From CAVREM01 sp963728825 (GTDB lineage: Bacteria; Acidobacteriota; Vicinamibacteria; Vicinamibacterales; CAVVIG01), in contig CAVSLA010000006.1 of assembly GCA_963728825.1 (NCBI GenBank), forward strand, positions 635,132 through 699,131: DNA of 64,000 nt, read 5' to 3'. The translations under genes were made by a program, and so were the position numbers. Positions 17,035 through 25,990 of the stretch are shown here, piece by piece (the first letter of the stretch is position 1; every line of letters begins with the position of its first letter). The notes under the pieces are model-generated. The model searched no databases, was not told the origin of the DNA, and saw nothing but the letters and a program-made list of their open reading frames with translations.

Positions 17035-18273
17035 ATGTATCAGGTTGGCGGATGGCTTGACCACCTTCGAGGCGACCGCCAAGCAGCACCGGCCGCCTCG
17101 TCCGCCGTCTCGCTGAATGTCATTCTGTTGGGCTTGACCAGTCTGCTGACGGATGTCTCGTCAGAGATGGTGGTGAGCGTTCTTCCTCTGTATCTGATCG
17201 GTTTTCTCCACTTGACACCTGCTCAATTCGGACTCGTCGACGGCTTTTATCAGGGTGCCGCCGCCGTCGTGCAGTTGACCGCCGGCATGTTCACGGATCG
17301 CCTCGGCCGCTATAAGGAGATCGCAGGAATTGGCTACGGCCTGTCCATGCTTTCCCGGATCGGTCTGCTGATGACGACGGCTTGGACCGGCATCACGGCG
17401 CTGCTGACGATCGACCGCTTCGGCAAAGGCATCCGCACAGCGCCGCGTGACGCGCTGATCTCGCTGAGCACGACACCAGAACATTTGGGACTTGCCTTCG
17501 GCGTGCACCGGGCGATGGATGCGCTGGGCGCGATGCTCGGCCCGATCATCGCGTATGTGTTGTTGTACAGAATTCCAGACCGGTTCGATGTGGTGTTTGT
17601 CGTCAGCCTGTGCGCGGCAATCGCGGGACTGGCCGTGTTTGCCTTCTTCGTCGCGAATCCCGAGCAGGCGGTCGACCGGCGGAACCCGGTCGCCTTCGAG
17701 GGGGTGGCCGCTCTCTGGCGGGAACGCCGATTTCGTCATCTCGCCGCGACGGCATTCCTGTTTGGCGTGGCGACCATCAGCGACGCATTCGTATACCTCG
17801 CCTTGCAGCGTCTCGGGCACGTGCCGGCTGGGGCATTCCCGCTGCTGTTCGTGGCAACGTCCGCGTGTTACTTGCTGTTCGCCATTCCGGTGGGTAGGCT
17901 TGCTGATCGAGTGGGCCGTCTTACGGTCTTCATCGCAGGACACCTGCTGCTGGTTGGCCTGTACGTGACGCTTGCCACCAGCCTCGGGGGGATTTCGCTG
18001 GCCGTCGCGGCAATCATCTTGCTCGGCCTTTACTATGCCGCCAGCGAAGGCGTGCTCATGGGGCTTGGCAGTGGCATCGTGCCCGCCGCGATACGCGCCA
18101 CTGGACTCGCTGTCCTCTCGACGGTTCTCGGCCTCGGACGTTTTCTGGGATCTGTCGTGTTCGGCCTCTCCTGGAGCTTGATCGGACTTGAACAAACGCT
18201 CGTGGCATTTGCAGTGAGCTTGTCGCTCGCCATCGCCGTGATTGTCGGAGTCCGTCTTCGGAGCACATCGTGA
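17035..18273 (+). CDS. MFS transporter
   Basis: The 412-residue protein has about 12 hydrophobic segments in two halves. The MFS loop-2/3 motif appears as F-T-D-R-L-G-R-Y-K-E-I-A-G. The opening L-T-S-L-L-T-D-V-S-S-E-M resembles a broad family of drug/sugar-type MFS proteins often annotated only as MFS transporter. It follows the kinase gene after a 96-base gap without a recognisable gene, and its stop overlaps the next start by four bases. The substrate cannot be told; export of a small solute tied to EPS production is only a guess. Confidence 0.85.
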   Translation: MYQVGGWLDHLRGDRQAAPAASSAVSLNVILLGLTSLLTDVSSEMVVSVLPLYLIGFLHLTPAQFGLVDGFYQGAAAVVQLTAGMFTDRLGRYKEIAGIGYGLSMLSRIGLLMTTAWTGITALLTIDRFGKGIRTAPRDALISLSTTPEHLGLAFGVHRAMDALGAMLGPIIAYVLLYRIPDRFDVVFVVSLCAAIAGLAVFAFFVANPEQAVDRRNPVAFEGVAALWRERRFRHLAATAFLFGVATISDAFVYLALQRLGHVPAGAFPLLFVATSACYLLFAIPVGRLADRVGRLTVFIAGHLLLVGLYVTLATSLGGISLAVAAIILLGLYYAASEGVLMGLGSGIVPAAIRATGLAVLSTVLGLGRFLGSVVFGLSWSLIGLEQTLVAFAVSLSLAIAVIVGVRLRSTS

Positions 18274-19284
18274 ACCGTCACAGAGCGATCCTCTTTGCGA
18301 TTGTCTTTGTCGGCAGCATGGCCGTTGCTGCGGCGTACGTGGCGAACGCGCTACGTGGACAGCCAACGGACCCGACCGACGTTTCGTCCGATCCGGCCGC
18401 GCTCGCGACGATCGTGCGGGAGCCCTACATCGTTTTTCGCAATACGCGGCAAGGCGCCGGCTACGGTCGTCTTGCGGTTGTTTCCCTTCAGGATCCTCAA
18501 GGGACACGCCATGTCACCGCGTTGGATTGCGAGCGAGTGGATGTCGCCGCGCTCACCGGTGTCTGCCTGGTGGCAGATCGGGGCGTCTTCACGACGTATT
18601 CGGCAGCAATCTTCGATTTGGCTTTCGCGGTGAGGCATACCGTCCAGCTTGCCGGCATTCCGAGCCGCGTACGCATGGCCCCGAACGGCCAACTCGCCGC
18701 GATTACAGTCTTTGTGAGCGGTCACTCGGTACTCGCAAGGCGGCTTTTCGACCATGACGACACTTGTCGATACGCAGGCTGGCAAAGTGTTGTCGGATAT
18801 CGAGAGCTTTGAAGTGTCTCGGAACGGCGAGCCGTTCCGAGCACAGGATTTCAATTTCTGGGGTGTGACGTTCACCAGCGATTCGAACACTTTCTACGCG
18901 ACCCTGAGCTCGGGCGGTGCCATCTATTTGATCCGTGGCGACGCCGCAGGGCGGCGCGCGACCGTAATCGGACAGGATATCGAGTGTCCCTCTCTCTCTC
19001 CCGACGGTCTGCGGCTCGCGTTCAAGAAACGTCGAGTTGACGGCGGCCGCGTGTCCTGGCGCCTGGCCATTCTCGACCTGCCGACCGGCAAGGAAACCGA
19101 GGTGTCCGGCGAATCGCGGAGTCTCGATGACCAGGTCGAATGGCTGGATAACGATCAGATCGTGTACTCGATGCCGGATCCGGCGGCTCCTGGATCGATG
19201 ACGACCTACGTCGTCCTGCGAGATGGCAGCTCCGCTCGTCTCTTTATCGAGGGCGCCTACTCCGCGTCCCTCGGTCAACCATGA
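18270..19284 (+). CDS. TolB-like beta-propeller membrane protein, frameshifted
   Basis: An N-terminal membrane anchor (H-R-A-I-L-F-A-I-V-F-V-G-S-M) is followed by an extracytoplasmic domain with WD40/TolB-like blades, such as P-S-L-S-P-D-G-L-R-L-A-F-K and W-R-L-A-I-L-D-L-P-T-G-K. The first frame runs to 18812 and the second begins around 18728. Removing one G in TCGGTACTC rejoins them as G-H-S-Y-S-Q-G-G-F-S-T, so this is a one-base insertion near 18728. It is coupled to the MFS gene by a 4-base overlap. The function is unknown; propellers of this type often act as periplasmic scaffolds. Confidence 0.65.
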
Positions 19285-19443
19285 GCACGCCCGAGTCCTG
19301 ATGCCAGCTCTCTGCTGAAGACGCGGCCTATTGTCGCCCTTCGAGCAGACTTCCCAAGCGGTCGCGGTGCGACGCCGCGTGGGTCGACTCCGTAAGTAAC
19401 TGTTTTGTAAAGACTTGTAGTTTCGAATCTCGCTCACCATGGT

Positions 19444-19459
19444 GGGAAGGAAGTTTGCT
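19444..19459 (+). promoter_or_regulatory. Candidate sigma-54 promoter for the main EPS operon
   Basis: GGGAAGGAAGTTTGCT has GG-N10-GC spacing and a good TTTGCT -12 element; the -24 half is weak. It is 90 bases upstream of the ATG at 19550, in a 266-base region with no gene. It is the best -24/-12 candidate for the long plus-strand operon. Confidence 0.35.
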
Positions 19460-19549
19460 TGAGAACGAAGCAACGACCCAGACTGACATGCGGGGCGACA
19501 TCGCGAGCGGCAACCGTCCGCCGTTCCGCGCCTTGCCGGCTCATACCAG

Positions 19550-20620
19550 ATGAAACGGATCGACGGAATCGTTCTCGCAGGCACCCACCATTGGGGTCGC
19601 TCTCTTTTCGAGTCCCTCTCTCCTCGTCCGCTTCTCCCGGTCGGTCAGAAGCCACTCATCACCTACGTCTTGCAGTGGCTGAAAGACGGCGGGATCGATA
19701 ACACGATTGTTTGTGCGAACAGCTCGACCCGCGCGGTGCAGGCCCGTCTGCGGCACGAAGATCGCCTCGCGCCCGGCCTTCGCTACTACGAAGACGACTC
19801 GCCGCGTGGTGCAGCCGGATGTGCCAGAGACGCCGCGATCAGTTCAGAGGCGGACGCATTCATCATTGCGAACGCCACCGTCATTCCGCGATTGGATGTG
19901 CGGCACCTTCTCGCCGAGCATCATCGAACCGGAGCCGACGTCACGGTGGTCGTTGAGCGGGCGGCGAACGACGCACCGGATCACCAGAGCGCACCGGCCG
20001 GTATTTACGTGTTCAATCGGGACGTACTGCAGTCAGTGCCGGCGCTGGGTTTCCACGACATCAAAGAAAGCCTGATTCCCCGGCTCTACTGCTCTGGCAA
20101 GTCTGTGGTCACCTACCAGGCGGCGGTGCAGTCACCCCAAGTCCTGGACGCCGCCAGCTACCTGGCGGCGAATCATTGGGTGGCTGTTCGCGCGGTGTCG
20201 GGCGACCTCGATCTTCCGGGATTCGTCCCTTCGGAGACGCGCGGAGACTACCTGACGCACAGGACCGCACGGATCGATCCTTCCGCAATCGTCGTCGGGC
20301 CCGTTCTCATCGGCCCGGGTGTTCAGGTGATGCGTGATGCGGCCGTGATCGGGCCCGCTTGCATCGAGGCCGGCACCGTCATCGGCGCAGGGGCGGTCGT
20401 GAGCCGCTCGGTGGTATGGGCAAACAGCACGGTCGGCGAGCGGTCGTTTCTGGACGCCTCGCTCGTCGGTGCCCGCGTGAGCGTGCCCCCCGACTCCGTC
20501 GTGACTTCTCGTGTCTTCACGGAACCGCACCCGTCCGACTCGTTCAAAGCGCCCTCGGCCTTCCGTCCCGGGATGTTCGTTCGTCGCCTCGCGTCAGCTG
20601 CGAATTTCTTCCAGTTCTAA
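19550..20620 (+). CDS. Degenerate nucleotidyltransferase with left-handed beta-helix domain
   Basis: The N-terminal 220 residues follow the sugar-1-phosphate nucleotidyltransferase fold: I-V-L-A-G, then R-P-L-L-P-V-G-Q-K-P-L-I, and later A-N-A-T-V-I. However, the catalytic G-G-x-G-T-R-L signature has become G-T-H-H-W-G-R-S, so nucleotide transfer is doubtful. The C-terminal part (about 235-320) has hexapeptide repeats (I-G-P-G-V-Q-V, I-G-P-A-C-I-E-A-G-T-V-I-G-A-G-A-V-V) that form a left-handed beta-helix. It is the first gene of the plus-strand biosynthetic block. The similar layout of the next gene's N terminus suggests the two proteins act together. The fold call is good; activity is uncertain. 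Confidence 0.7.
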   Translation: MKRIDGIVLAGTHHWGRSLFESLSPRPLLPVGQKPLITYVLQWLKDGGIDNTIVCANSSTRAVQARLRHEDRLAPGLRYYEDDSPRGAAGCARDAAISSEADAFIIANATVIPRLDVRHLLAEHHRTGADVTVVVERAANDAPDHQSAPAGIYVFNRDVLQSVPALGFHDIKESLIPRLYCSGKSVVTYQAAVQSPQVLDAASYLAANHWVAVRAVSGDLDLPGFVPSETRGDYLTHRTARIDPSAIVVGPVLIGPGVQVMRDAAVIGPACIEAGTVIGAGAVVSRSVVWANSTVGERSFLDASLVGARVSVPPDSVVTSRVFTEPHPSDSFKAPSAFRPGMFVRRLASAANFFQF

Positions 20621-20836
20621 CACTCAGCGCCCTTTGGTGCGTTTCTGGGGCGACTACCCGGTTTCGCTGTCCGCAATCTGTTGTCCCAAGCTGATAAAAG
20701 ACCGCTGCCGGGATGACTTTTCTCCGTCCAACAGGAGACTGCTACGGAGGCGATTCCATAACACACTGATGTATCACGACTTAGTCGGCAAATCCGGCAG
20801 TGCGCTCACCGGAGAGCTCTTTGCTCCCCTCCGAGC

Positions 20837-22492
20837 GTGCAGATTTTCGCCTTCATCCTGGACGCGCATCCTCCGTTCCTGTCAGGTGCGGTCGACGGAT
20901 CGCTGCTCGATCTCCCGTGGGGACGGGACCTGAATCTCCTGGAGGCCGTTCGGCGCGAGGCGATGTCGCTTCAACTCTCGAACGTGACGGTGGTCGCCCG
21001 CGTTGAGTCGACGGTGACGCGCGAATCCAGTGGCGGCGTTCCCACGATCTCCTGGGAGGATTTCCGCCTCCGGGTCTGGCAATTCGAGCCGTCCGATTGG
21101 GTGCTGCTGATCGATCCCGTGGCGCACGCAGCAGACGGCGGGGGGCTTGGGGCGTTGATCTCCGGTCTCGACGGCGGCCCGCGCGCAGTACGCCATCTCG
21201 TGGCGCTGGAGAACCACCCCGGGGGGACCAGAGAGTGTGTCGAAACCGACAGCGCCGGCCGCGTCCGGCGAATCCAGCGGTATTACGACACGCTGACGTG
21301 GACGTTCGCCTCGAGCGTTCTCGCGTCGCTCGTTCCAGTGTCGGCGCTGCGACAGATTCACTTTACCGCGTTCGGCTCGCTCGCCGAGCTACGCACGACC
21401 CTCACGTTGAGGGGCGTCCCCAGCCATGACGTGCTCGTTGACGGACCAACTCTCGATTTGACGAATGAAGCGCACGTGCTGCGTGTCTCGCAGCGCCTCG
21501 CGACGTCGTGCGCCGGAACGGGACCGGTCCTTGGTCCCTCCACCGTTCACCCAAGCGCAAGGATTCTGGGCCCGGTCGTGCTACAGGCCGGCGCGATCGT
21601 CGCGGAAGACGCGATGATCGTCGGTCCGAGCCTGATTGGTGCGGACGCCAGGATCGGCGCTGGCGCCGTTGTCGTACAGTGCGTCGTGTGGCCGCGCGCG
21701 CAGGTCGCAGCGGGAGCATCGCTGCATCAGCGGGTTGTGGCCTTCGATCCGGGACCGGGCGAACCTCAAACGGGAGACGTGGCCGACACAGAGTGGATTC
21801 CGCATCTCGATGATGGACCCGTCGGAGACGCTGCTTCGCGCCGCATCTACCGAACGATCAAGACCGGGGTTGAAATCAGTTGTGCGGCGGCCGCGCTGCT
21901 GGTGCTCTCGCCGCTGCTGATCGCGCTCGCCATCCTCGTCTGGCTCGATTCCCGCGGGCCGATTCTCTACGGCGATCGACGCGAAGGCCTGAACGGTAAA
22001 CCGTTCAGATGCTACAAGTTCCGCACGATGCGAGTTGGTGCTGATCGGCAGCAACGCGAGCTGAGCGGAACCAATCAGGTCGATGGCCCGCAGTTCAAGA
22101 TGAATCACGACCCCCGCGTGACCCGGCTTGGACGATGGCTTCGACCGACGAGCCTCGACGAGCTGCCGCAGTTGATCAACGTGGTGCTCGGGCAGATGAG
22201 TTTTGTCGGACCCCGCCCATCGCCTTTCCGGGAAAACCAGGTCTGCGTGCCGTGGCGCGAGGGTCGCCTCTCAGTTCGTCCCGGCATCACGGGTCTGTGG
22301 CAGGTGTGTCGGCACGATCGAGCCGCCGGCGATTTTCACCAGTGGATTCAATACGACCTGTTGTACGTGAGGCACATGTCCGCGAGTGTGGATCTGAAAA
22401 TCCTGCTCGCCACAATTTACACGCTGGGGGGGCGCGGCCATGTTCCGTTGGAATGGATCGTACGTCCGGCGCAGTTGGAGGTCGCAGCATGA
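20837..22492 (+). CDS. Initiating phosphoglycosyltransferase fused to an N-terminal beta-helix domain
   Basis: Residues about 330-545 are a bacterial sugar transferase (WcaJ/PglC-type): a membrane hairpin rich in Leu/Ala/Ile, then Y-K-F-R-T-M-R, R-R-type loop D-P-R-V-T-R-L-G-R-W-L-R, S-L-D-E-L-P-Q-L and F-V-G-P-R-P-S-P. These enzymes load the first sugar phosphate on undecaprenyl phosphate. The N-terminal 320 residues lack a normal nucleotidyltransferase motif but carry hexapeptide repeats (I-V-G-P-S-L-I-G-A-D-A-R-I-G-A-G-A-V-V). They resemble the preceding protein. This fusion is unusual for the family, which normally has a four-helix or CoA-binding-like N terminus. The start is GTG 20837. 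A GG-N10-GC element (20810-20825) lies so close that any transcript from it would be leaderless. Confidence 0.85.
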   Translation: MQIFAFILDAHPPFLSGAVDGSLLDLPWGRDLNLLEAVRREAMSLQLSNVTVVARVESTVTRESSGGVPTISWEDFRLRVWQFEPSDWVLLIDPVAHAADGGGLGALISGLDGGPRAVRHLVALENHPGGTRECVETDSAGRVRRIQRYYDTLTWTFASSVLASLVPVSALRQIHFTAFGSLAELRTTLTLRGVPSHDVLVDGPTLDLTNEAHVLRVSQRLATSCAGTGPVLGPSTVHPSARILGPVVLQAGAIVAEDAMIVGPSLIGADARIGAGAVVVQCVVWPRAQVAAGASLHQRVVAFDPGPGEPQTGDVADTEWIPHLDDGPVGDAASRRIYRTIKTGVEISCAAAALLVLSPLLIALAILVWLDSRGPILYGDRREGLNGKPFRCYKFRTMRVGADRQQRELSGTNQVDGPQFKMNHDPRVTRLGRWLRPTSLDELPQLINVVLGQMSFVGPRPSPFRENQVCVPWREGRLSVRPGITGLWQVCRHDRAAGDFHQWIQYDLLYVRHMSASVDLKILLATIYTLGGRGHVPLEWIVRPAQLEVAA

Positions 22493-23661
22493 GTAGCGTG
22501 AGTGCCGCACGGCCGGCGAGGCGGTCTGCGGAAGAACCCAGGAAAACGGCAGCCGCCCACGCGCATTCCTCAGCGCTCCAGGCGGCTGCGGACCTGCGCG
22601 AGCTCGCACTGCCCGCGTTGGCGCGAATGTACGATCCGGCGCAGCGCCTGTTCTATTTCACTCTGCGCCAGCGAGGCAACGTGGTCGCCGCCGAAGGATT
22701 GAGCCGGCGATATACAGCCATCACGCTGATCGGCCTGGCCGCAGACACCGTGGAAGCCTCGCAAGTGGCGCTCCATGGGCAATCTCTCATGGACCCGTGC
22801 GCGCGGCTCGTCACGGACCTTCCTCAGATGGACGGCATCGGCGATGTCGCCCTCACGCTGTGGGCGCTCACAGCCACTGGAGCGGCCGGTCGCACGATGG
22901 CGTGGAAACGACTCCAGGAGCTGAACCCATTGACGGGCGAGATTCCCACCGTGGAACTGGCGTGGACGCTGTCGGCCTTGGTCAATGCCAACATTCCCGA
23001 GAGCGCAGAGATGTGCCAGGCTGTACGGTCGCGCCTGCTGACGTCGTTCAATCCGAAAGCGGGCATTTTTCCGCACGTCGTCGGCCGTCGCGGTGTCCGC
23101 TCGCACGTCGCCTGCTTCGCGGATCAGGTCTATCCGATTCAGGCGTTGTCCTTCCTGGCTCGAGCCGCTGGCGACCGGGAAGCGCTGGATGCCGCCACGG
23201 CATGCGCTCGCAGAATCTGCGAACTGCAGGGGGATGCCGGCCAGTGGTGGTGGCACTACGATGCACGGACAGGCGACGTGCTCGAAGGCTACCCGGTTTA
23301 TGCAGTGCATCAGGATTCGATGGCACCGATGGCGCTGCTCGCGCTTACCGAAGGCGGCGGGCCGTCGTTCGCTCCGGCGATCGAGCGCAGCTTCGCCTGG
23401 TTGGCGTCTTCACCTGAGATCGCCGGGCGCTCGCTCGTCGACCGACGAGCCGGGTTGATCTGGCGAAAGGTCGCCCGGCGCGAACCACGGAGGATTTCGC
23501 GATACGCGCAGGCCTCGGCGGCCGCGATCCATCCTTCGCTGCGCGTCCCGGTTCTGAAGGCCCTCTTCCCTCCAGTGACGGTCGACTACGAAGACCGGCC
23601 CTACCATCTCGGGTGGTTGCTGCTGACCTACCGGCAGTTGCAGGAGGCTGTCGCCCGATGA
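22489..23661 (+). CDS. Alpha/alpha-toroid protein of the EPS operon, function unknown
   Basis: The ATG overlaps the previous stop by four bases. About 390 residues are predicted to be mainly helical, with repeated short hairpins such as E-L-A-W-T-L-S-A-L-V and Y-P-I-Q-A-L-S-F-L-A-R-A. A conserved-looking segment G-Q-W-W-W-H-Y-D-A..G-Y-P-V-Y-A-V-H-Q-D-S-M-A-P-M-A-L follows. The pattern fits a six-hairpin glycosidase or terpenoid-cyclase-like toroid. There is no signal peptide. Its place between the initiating transferase and a GT26 gene suggests a role in repeat-unit metabolism, but I do not recognise the specific family. Confidence 0.6.
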   Translation: MSSVSAARPARRSAEEPRKTAAAHAHSSALQAAADLRELALPALARMYDPAQRLFYFTLRQRGNVVAAEGLSRRYTAITLIGLAADTVEASQVALHGQSLMDPCARLVTDLPQMDGIGDVALTLWALTATGAAGRTMAWKRLQELNPLTGEIPTVELAWTLSALVNANIPESAEMCQAVRSRLLTSFNPKAGIFPHVVGRRGVRSHVACFADQVYPIQALSFLARAAGDREALDAATACARRICELQGDAGQWWWHYDARTGDVLEGYPVYAVHQDSMAPMALLALTEGGGPSFAPAIERSFAWLASSPEIAGRSLVDRRAGLIWRKVARREPRRISRYAQASAAAIHPSLRVPVLKALFPPVTVDYEDRPYHLGWLLLTYRQLQEAVAR

Positions 23662-24467
23662 CCACGACCGCGTCAAACAATTCGGCGGCGGTGCGGCAGC
23701 TGTTCGGCGTGCCGATAAGTGCGCTGACGATGTCCGAGGCACTCGACGAAATCGATCGGGCGATCGCCGAGCGGCGGCCACTGCACATCGGCGTGGTCAA
23801 CGCTGCGAAAATCGTGAACATGCAGCGCGACCCCGCGCTCCGTGCGGCGGTTCTCGAGTCGGATCTCATTCTCGCTGACGGAATTTCGGTGGTGTGGGCC
23901 TCTCGAGCGCTGCGCCAGGCACTGCCCGAACGGGTCGCCGGCATCGATCTGATGACGGGAATGTTCGAGCGCGGCAATCGCCACGGTTACAGAGTATTTG
24001 TCCTTGGTGCGACCAGTGAGGTACTCGCGTCCGCGCTCAACTATGTTCGGTCGCATTATCCGAACATCGACGTGGTGGGCCATCACCATGGCTACTTTTC
24101 GGCGATTGACGAGCCGCGTATTGCCGAGGCGATCGCGGCTGCACGGCCGGACATCCTGCTGGTTGGAATGACGTCGCCGAAGAAAGAACAGTTCCTCGCG
24201 AGATGGAGCGACCAGATGCGGGTGCCGATCTCTCACGGCGTCGGCGGGTCGCTGGACGTGATTGGCGGCAAGGTCCGACGCGCTCCGAAGCTGTGGCAGC
24301 GGTTGGGCCTGGAGTGGCTCTATCGAGTCGCTCAGGAGCCGCGCCGCTTGTGGCGCCGCTACCTCGTGACGAACGTCCGATTCTGCTGGCTGGTCTTGAC
24401 GCACCTGGTGCGTCAGGCGTTTGGCAGCCGTTCGGTTGACGCGGCCATCAATCAAAAACCTGCATGA
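23658..24467 (+). CDS. WecG/TagA/CpsF family glycosyltransferase (GT26)
   Basis: The ATG at 23658 overlaps the previous stop. The sequence shows the GT26 order: F-G-V-P-I-S..T-M-S-E-A-L, then V-V-N-A-A-K-I-V-N-M-Q-R-D, then the D-G-I-S-V-V-W-A-S-R motif with the catalytic Asp. A-G-I-D-L-M follows, and later L-V-G-M-T-S-P-K-K-E and G-V-G-G-S-L-D-V-I-G-G. The 269 residues are close to the family length. These enzymes add ManNAc, ManNAcA or similar to a lipid-linked acceptor. The UDP-GlcNAc 2-epimerase at 32867 could supply the donor. Confidence 0.93.
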   Translation: MTTTASNNSAAVRQLFGVPISALTMSEALDEIDRAIAERRPLHIGVVNAAKIVNMQRDPALRAAVLESDLILADGISVVWASRALRQALPERVAGIDLMTGMFERGNRHGYRVFVLGATSEVLASALNYVRSHYPNIDVVGHHHGYFSAIDEPRIAEAIAAARPDILLVGMTSPKKEQFLARWSDQMRVPISHGVGGSLDVIGGKVRRAPKLWQRLGLEWLYRVAQEPRRLWRRYLVTNVRFCWLVLTHLVRQAFGSRSVDAAINQKPA

Positions 24468-25990
24468 TTCGCACGACGCTGCTCTGGCTGTTCGTCGGGG
24501 GGTTCTCGATCTATGCGTTCAAGGACTGGTACAAGTCTCTCTGCGCGCTGATCCTCCTGATGGCGGTGATCGAGCATCCGGACATGCCGAAAACGATCCT
24601 CGGCATCCCCGGCCTTAATCCGTGGAATCTGCTGCTGCTGTTCGTGACGGTCGGCTGGTTCTCGTCCCGCCGCTCGGAGGGTCTCAAGTGGGATATGCCG
24701 TCGGGCACGACCGCTCTGCTCCTGCTCTATGGGGCCGTCGTCGCGGTCGGCCTGTTGCGGATGTTCGCAGACCGATCGTATCTGGACGAATTCACCATGG
24801 CCGACCTGGTGACCGAACAGGTCATTAACACCTTGAAGTGGGTGATTCCGGGACTGCTCTTGTTCGACGGGTGTCGGAGTCGCGAACGATTTGGACTCGG
24901 CATGCTGGCGGTGTGCGGGGTGTACTTTCTGATTGGCGTCCAGGTCATCAAGTGGATGCCGCTCGATTCGGTCCGTCAAGGTGGGGATTTAGCGGCTCGC
25001 AGTCTGCGAATACTCGTCAATGAAGTGGGGTATCACCGCGTCAATCTGTCGGCGATGCTGGCCGGAGGGTCGTGGGCGCTGCTGGCAGCCAGTGCCATGG
25101 GCTCGACGCGATCGCGTCGGTGGCTGATGGTGGCTGCCGGCCTCTCCGTGGCATTCGCCCAGGCGCTCACCGGCGGTCGGACTGGCTACGCAACCTGGGG
25201 CCTGATCGGCCTGGCCCTCGGCGTCCTGCGGTGGCGGGGGCTGCTGCTGATGATCCCGGTCGGCGTTGCGGCTGTGCTGGTGATCGTGCCCGGCGCCCAG
25301 CAGCGCATGTTCGAGGGATTCTCTGAAGAGTCCCGGGACGTCAATTCACTGGTCGAAGCGCAATCGACGGTGAGTCTGTCGTTTGACGGCGACGACTCGT
25401 TCCACGCGTACACGATCACGGCGGGCCGCTCGGTGGCGTGGCCGTATGTGATCGACAAGATTGGCGAATCGCCGCTCATCGGCTACGGCCGGCTGGCAAT
25501 GAAACGTACCGGGCTCGAGCGGCTGATCTACGAGCGCTTCCAGGAAACGTTCCCACACCCCCACAACGCCTATCTCGAGTGGCTGCTCGACAACGGCATC
25601 CTGGGTTTCTTGATCGTGATCCCGTTTTATCTGCTGATGCTGGCCCGGTCGCTGATTCTGCTCCGCGACAGACGAAGCCCTGTCTTCACCGCGGTCGGCG
25701 GTATGACCGCATCGCTGTTGCTGGCGTTGCTGATTGCGTCAGTGGGCAGCCAAACGTTCTACCCTCGGGAGGGATGGGTGGGGCTGTGGTGCTCGATCGG
25801 CTTGATGATGCGGGTCGCCGTTGAGCGCAAGCGGATGCTGGCGGTTTCGGCGGTCCCCCCCCTCGCATTCGGCCGGCGGGCGGAAGCGCGGGGCGTTCGC
25901 GTCCCTGAATATCCCGGTCGGGCTGCGGCTCGCTCGCGTGTTTCAGATGGCGTCGAGCTGGACTCGGCTCTGTGGAGCGCCGCGCGATGA
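24464..25990 (+). CDS. O-antigen ligase/Wzy-like polymerase
   Basis: The 508-residue integral membrane protein starts with a 4-base overlap. It has about ten hydrophobic helices and a large periplasmic loop (residues about 270-360) ending P-H-P-H-N-A-Y-L-E-W-L-L-D-N-G, the Wzy_C/O-antigen ligase signature with the key His. It probably polymerises the repeat units flipped by the Wzx protein encoded at 48595. The C-terminal 50 residues are polar and Arg-rich, beyond the last helix. The end overlaps the sulfotransferase start by four bases. Confidence 0.85.
   Translation: MIRTTLLWLFVGGFSIYAFKDWYKSLCALILLMAVIEHPDMPKTILGIPGLNPWNLLLLFVTVGWFSSRRSEGLKWDMPSGTTALLLLYGAVVAVGLLRMFADRSYLDEFTMADLVTEQVINTLKWVIPGLLLFDGCRSRERFGLGMLAVCGVYFLIGVQVIKWMPLDSVRQGGDLAARSLRILVNEVGYHRVNLSAMLAGGSWALLAASAMGSTRSRRWLMVAAGLSVAFAQALTGGRTGYATWGLIGLALGVLRWRGLLLMIPVGVAAVLVIVPGAQQRMFEGFSEESRDVNSLVEAQSTVSLSFDGDDSFHAYTITAGRSVAWPYVIDKIGESPLIGYGRLAMKRTGLERLIYERFQETFPHPHNAYLEWLLDNGILGFLIVIPFYLLMLARSLILLRDRRSPVFTAVGGMTASLLLALLIASVGSQTFYPREGWVGLWCSIGLMMRVAVERKRMLAVSAVPPLAFGRRAEARGVRVPEYPGRAAARSRVSDGVELDSALWSAAR

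Noticed and set aside
17161..18507. 448-aa minus-strand frame
   Set aside because: Very Arg/His/Gln-rich translation antisense to the MFS gene; no hydrophobic or domain structure.
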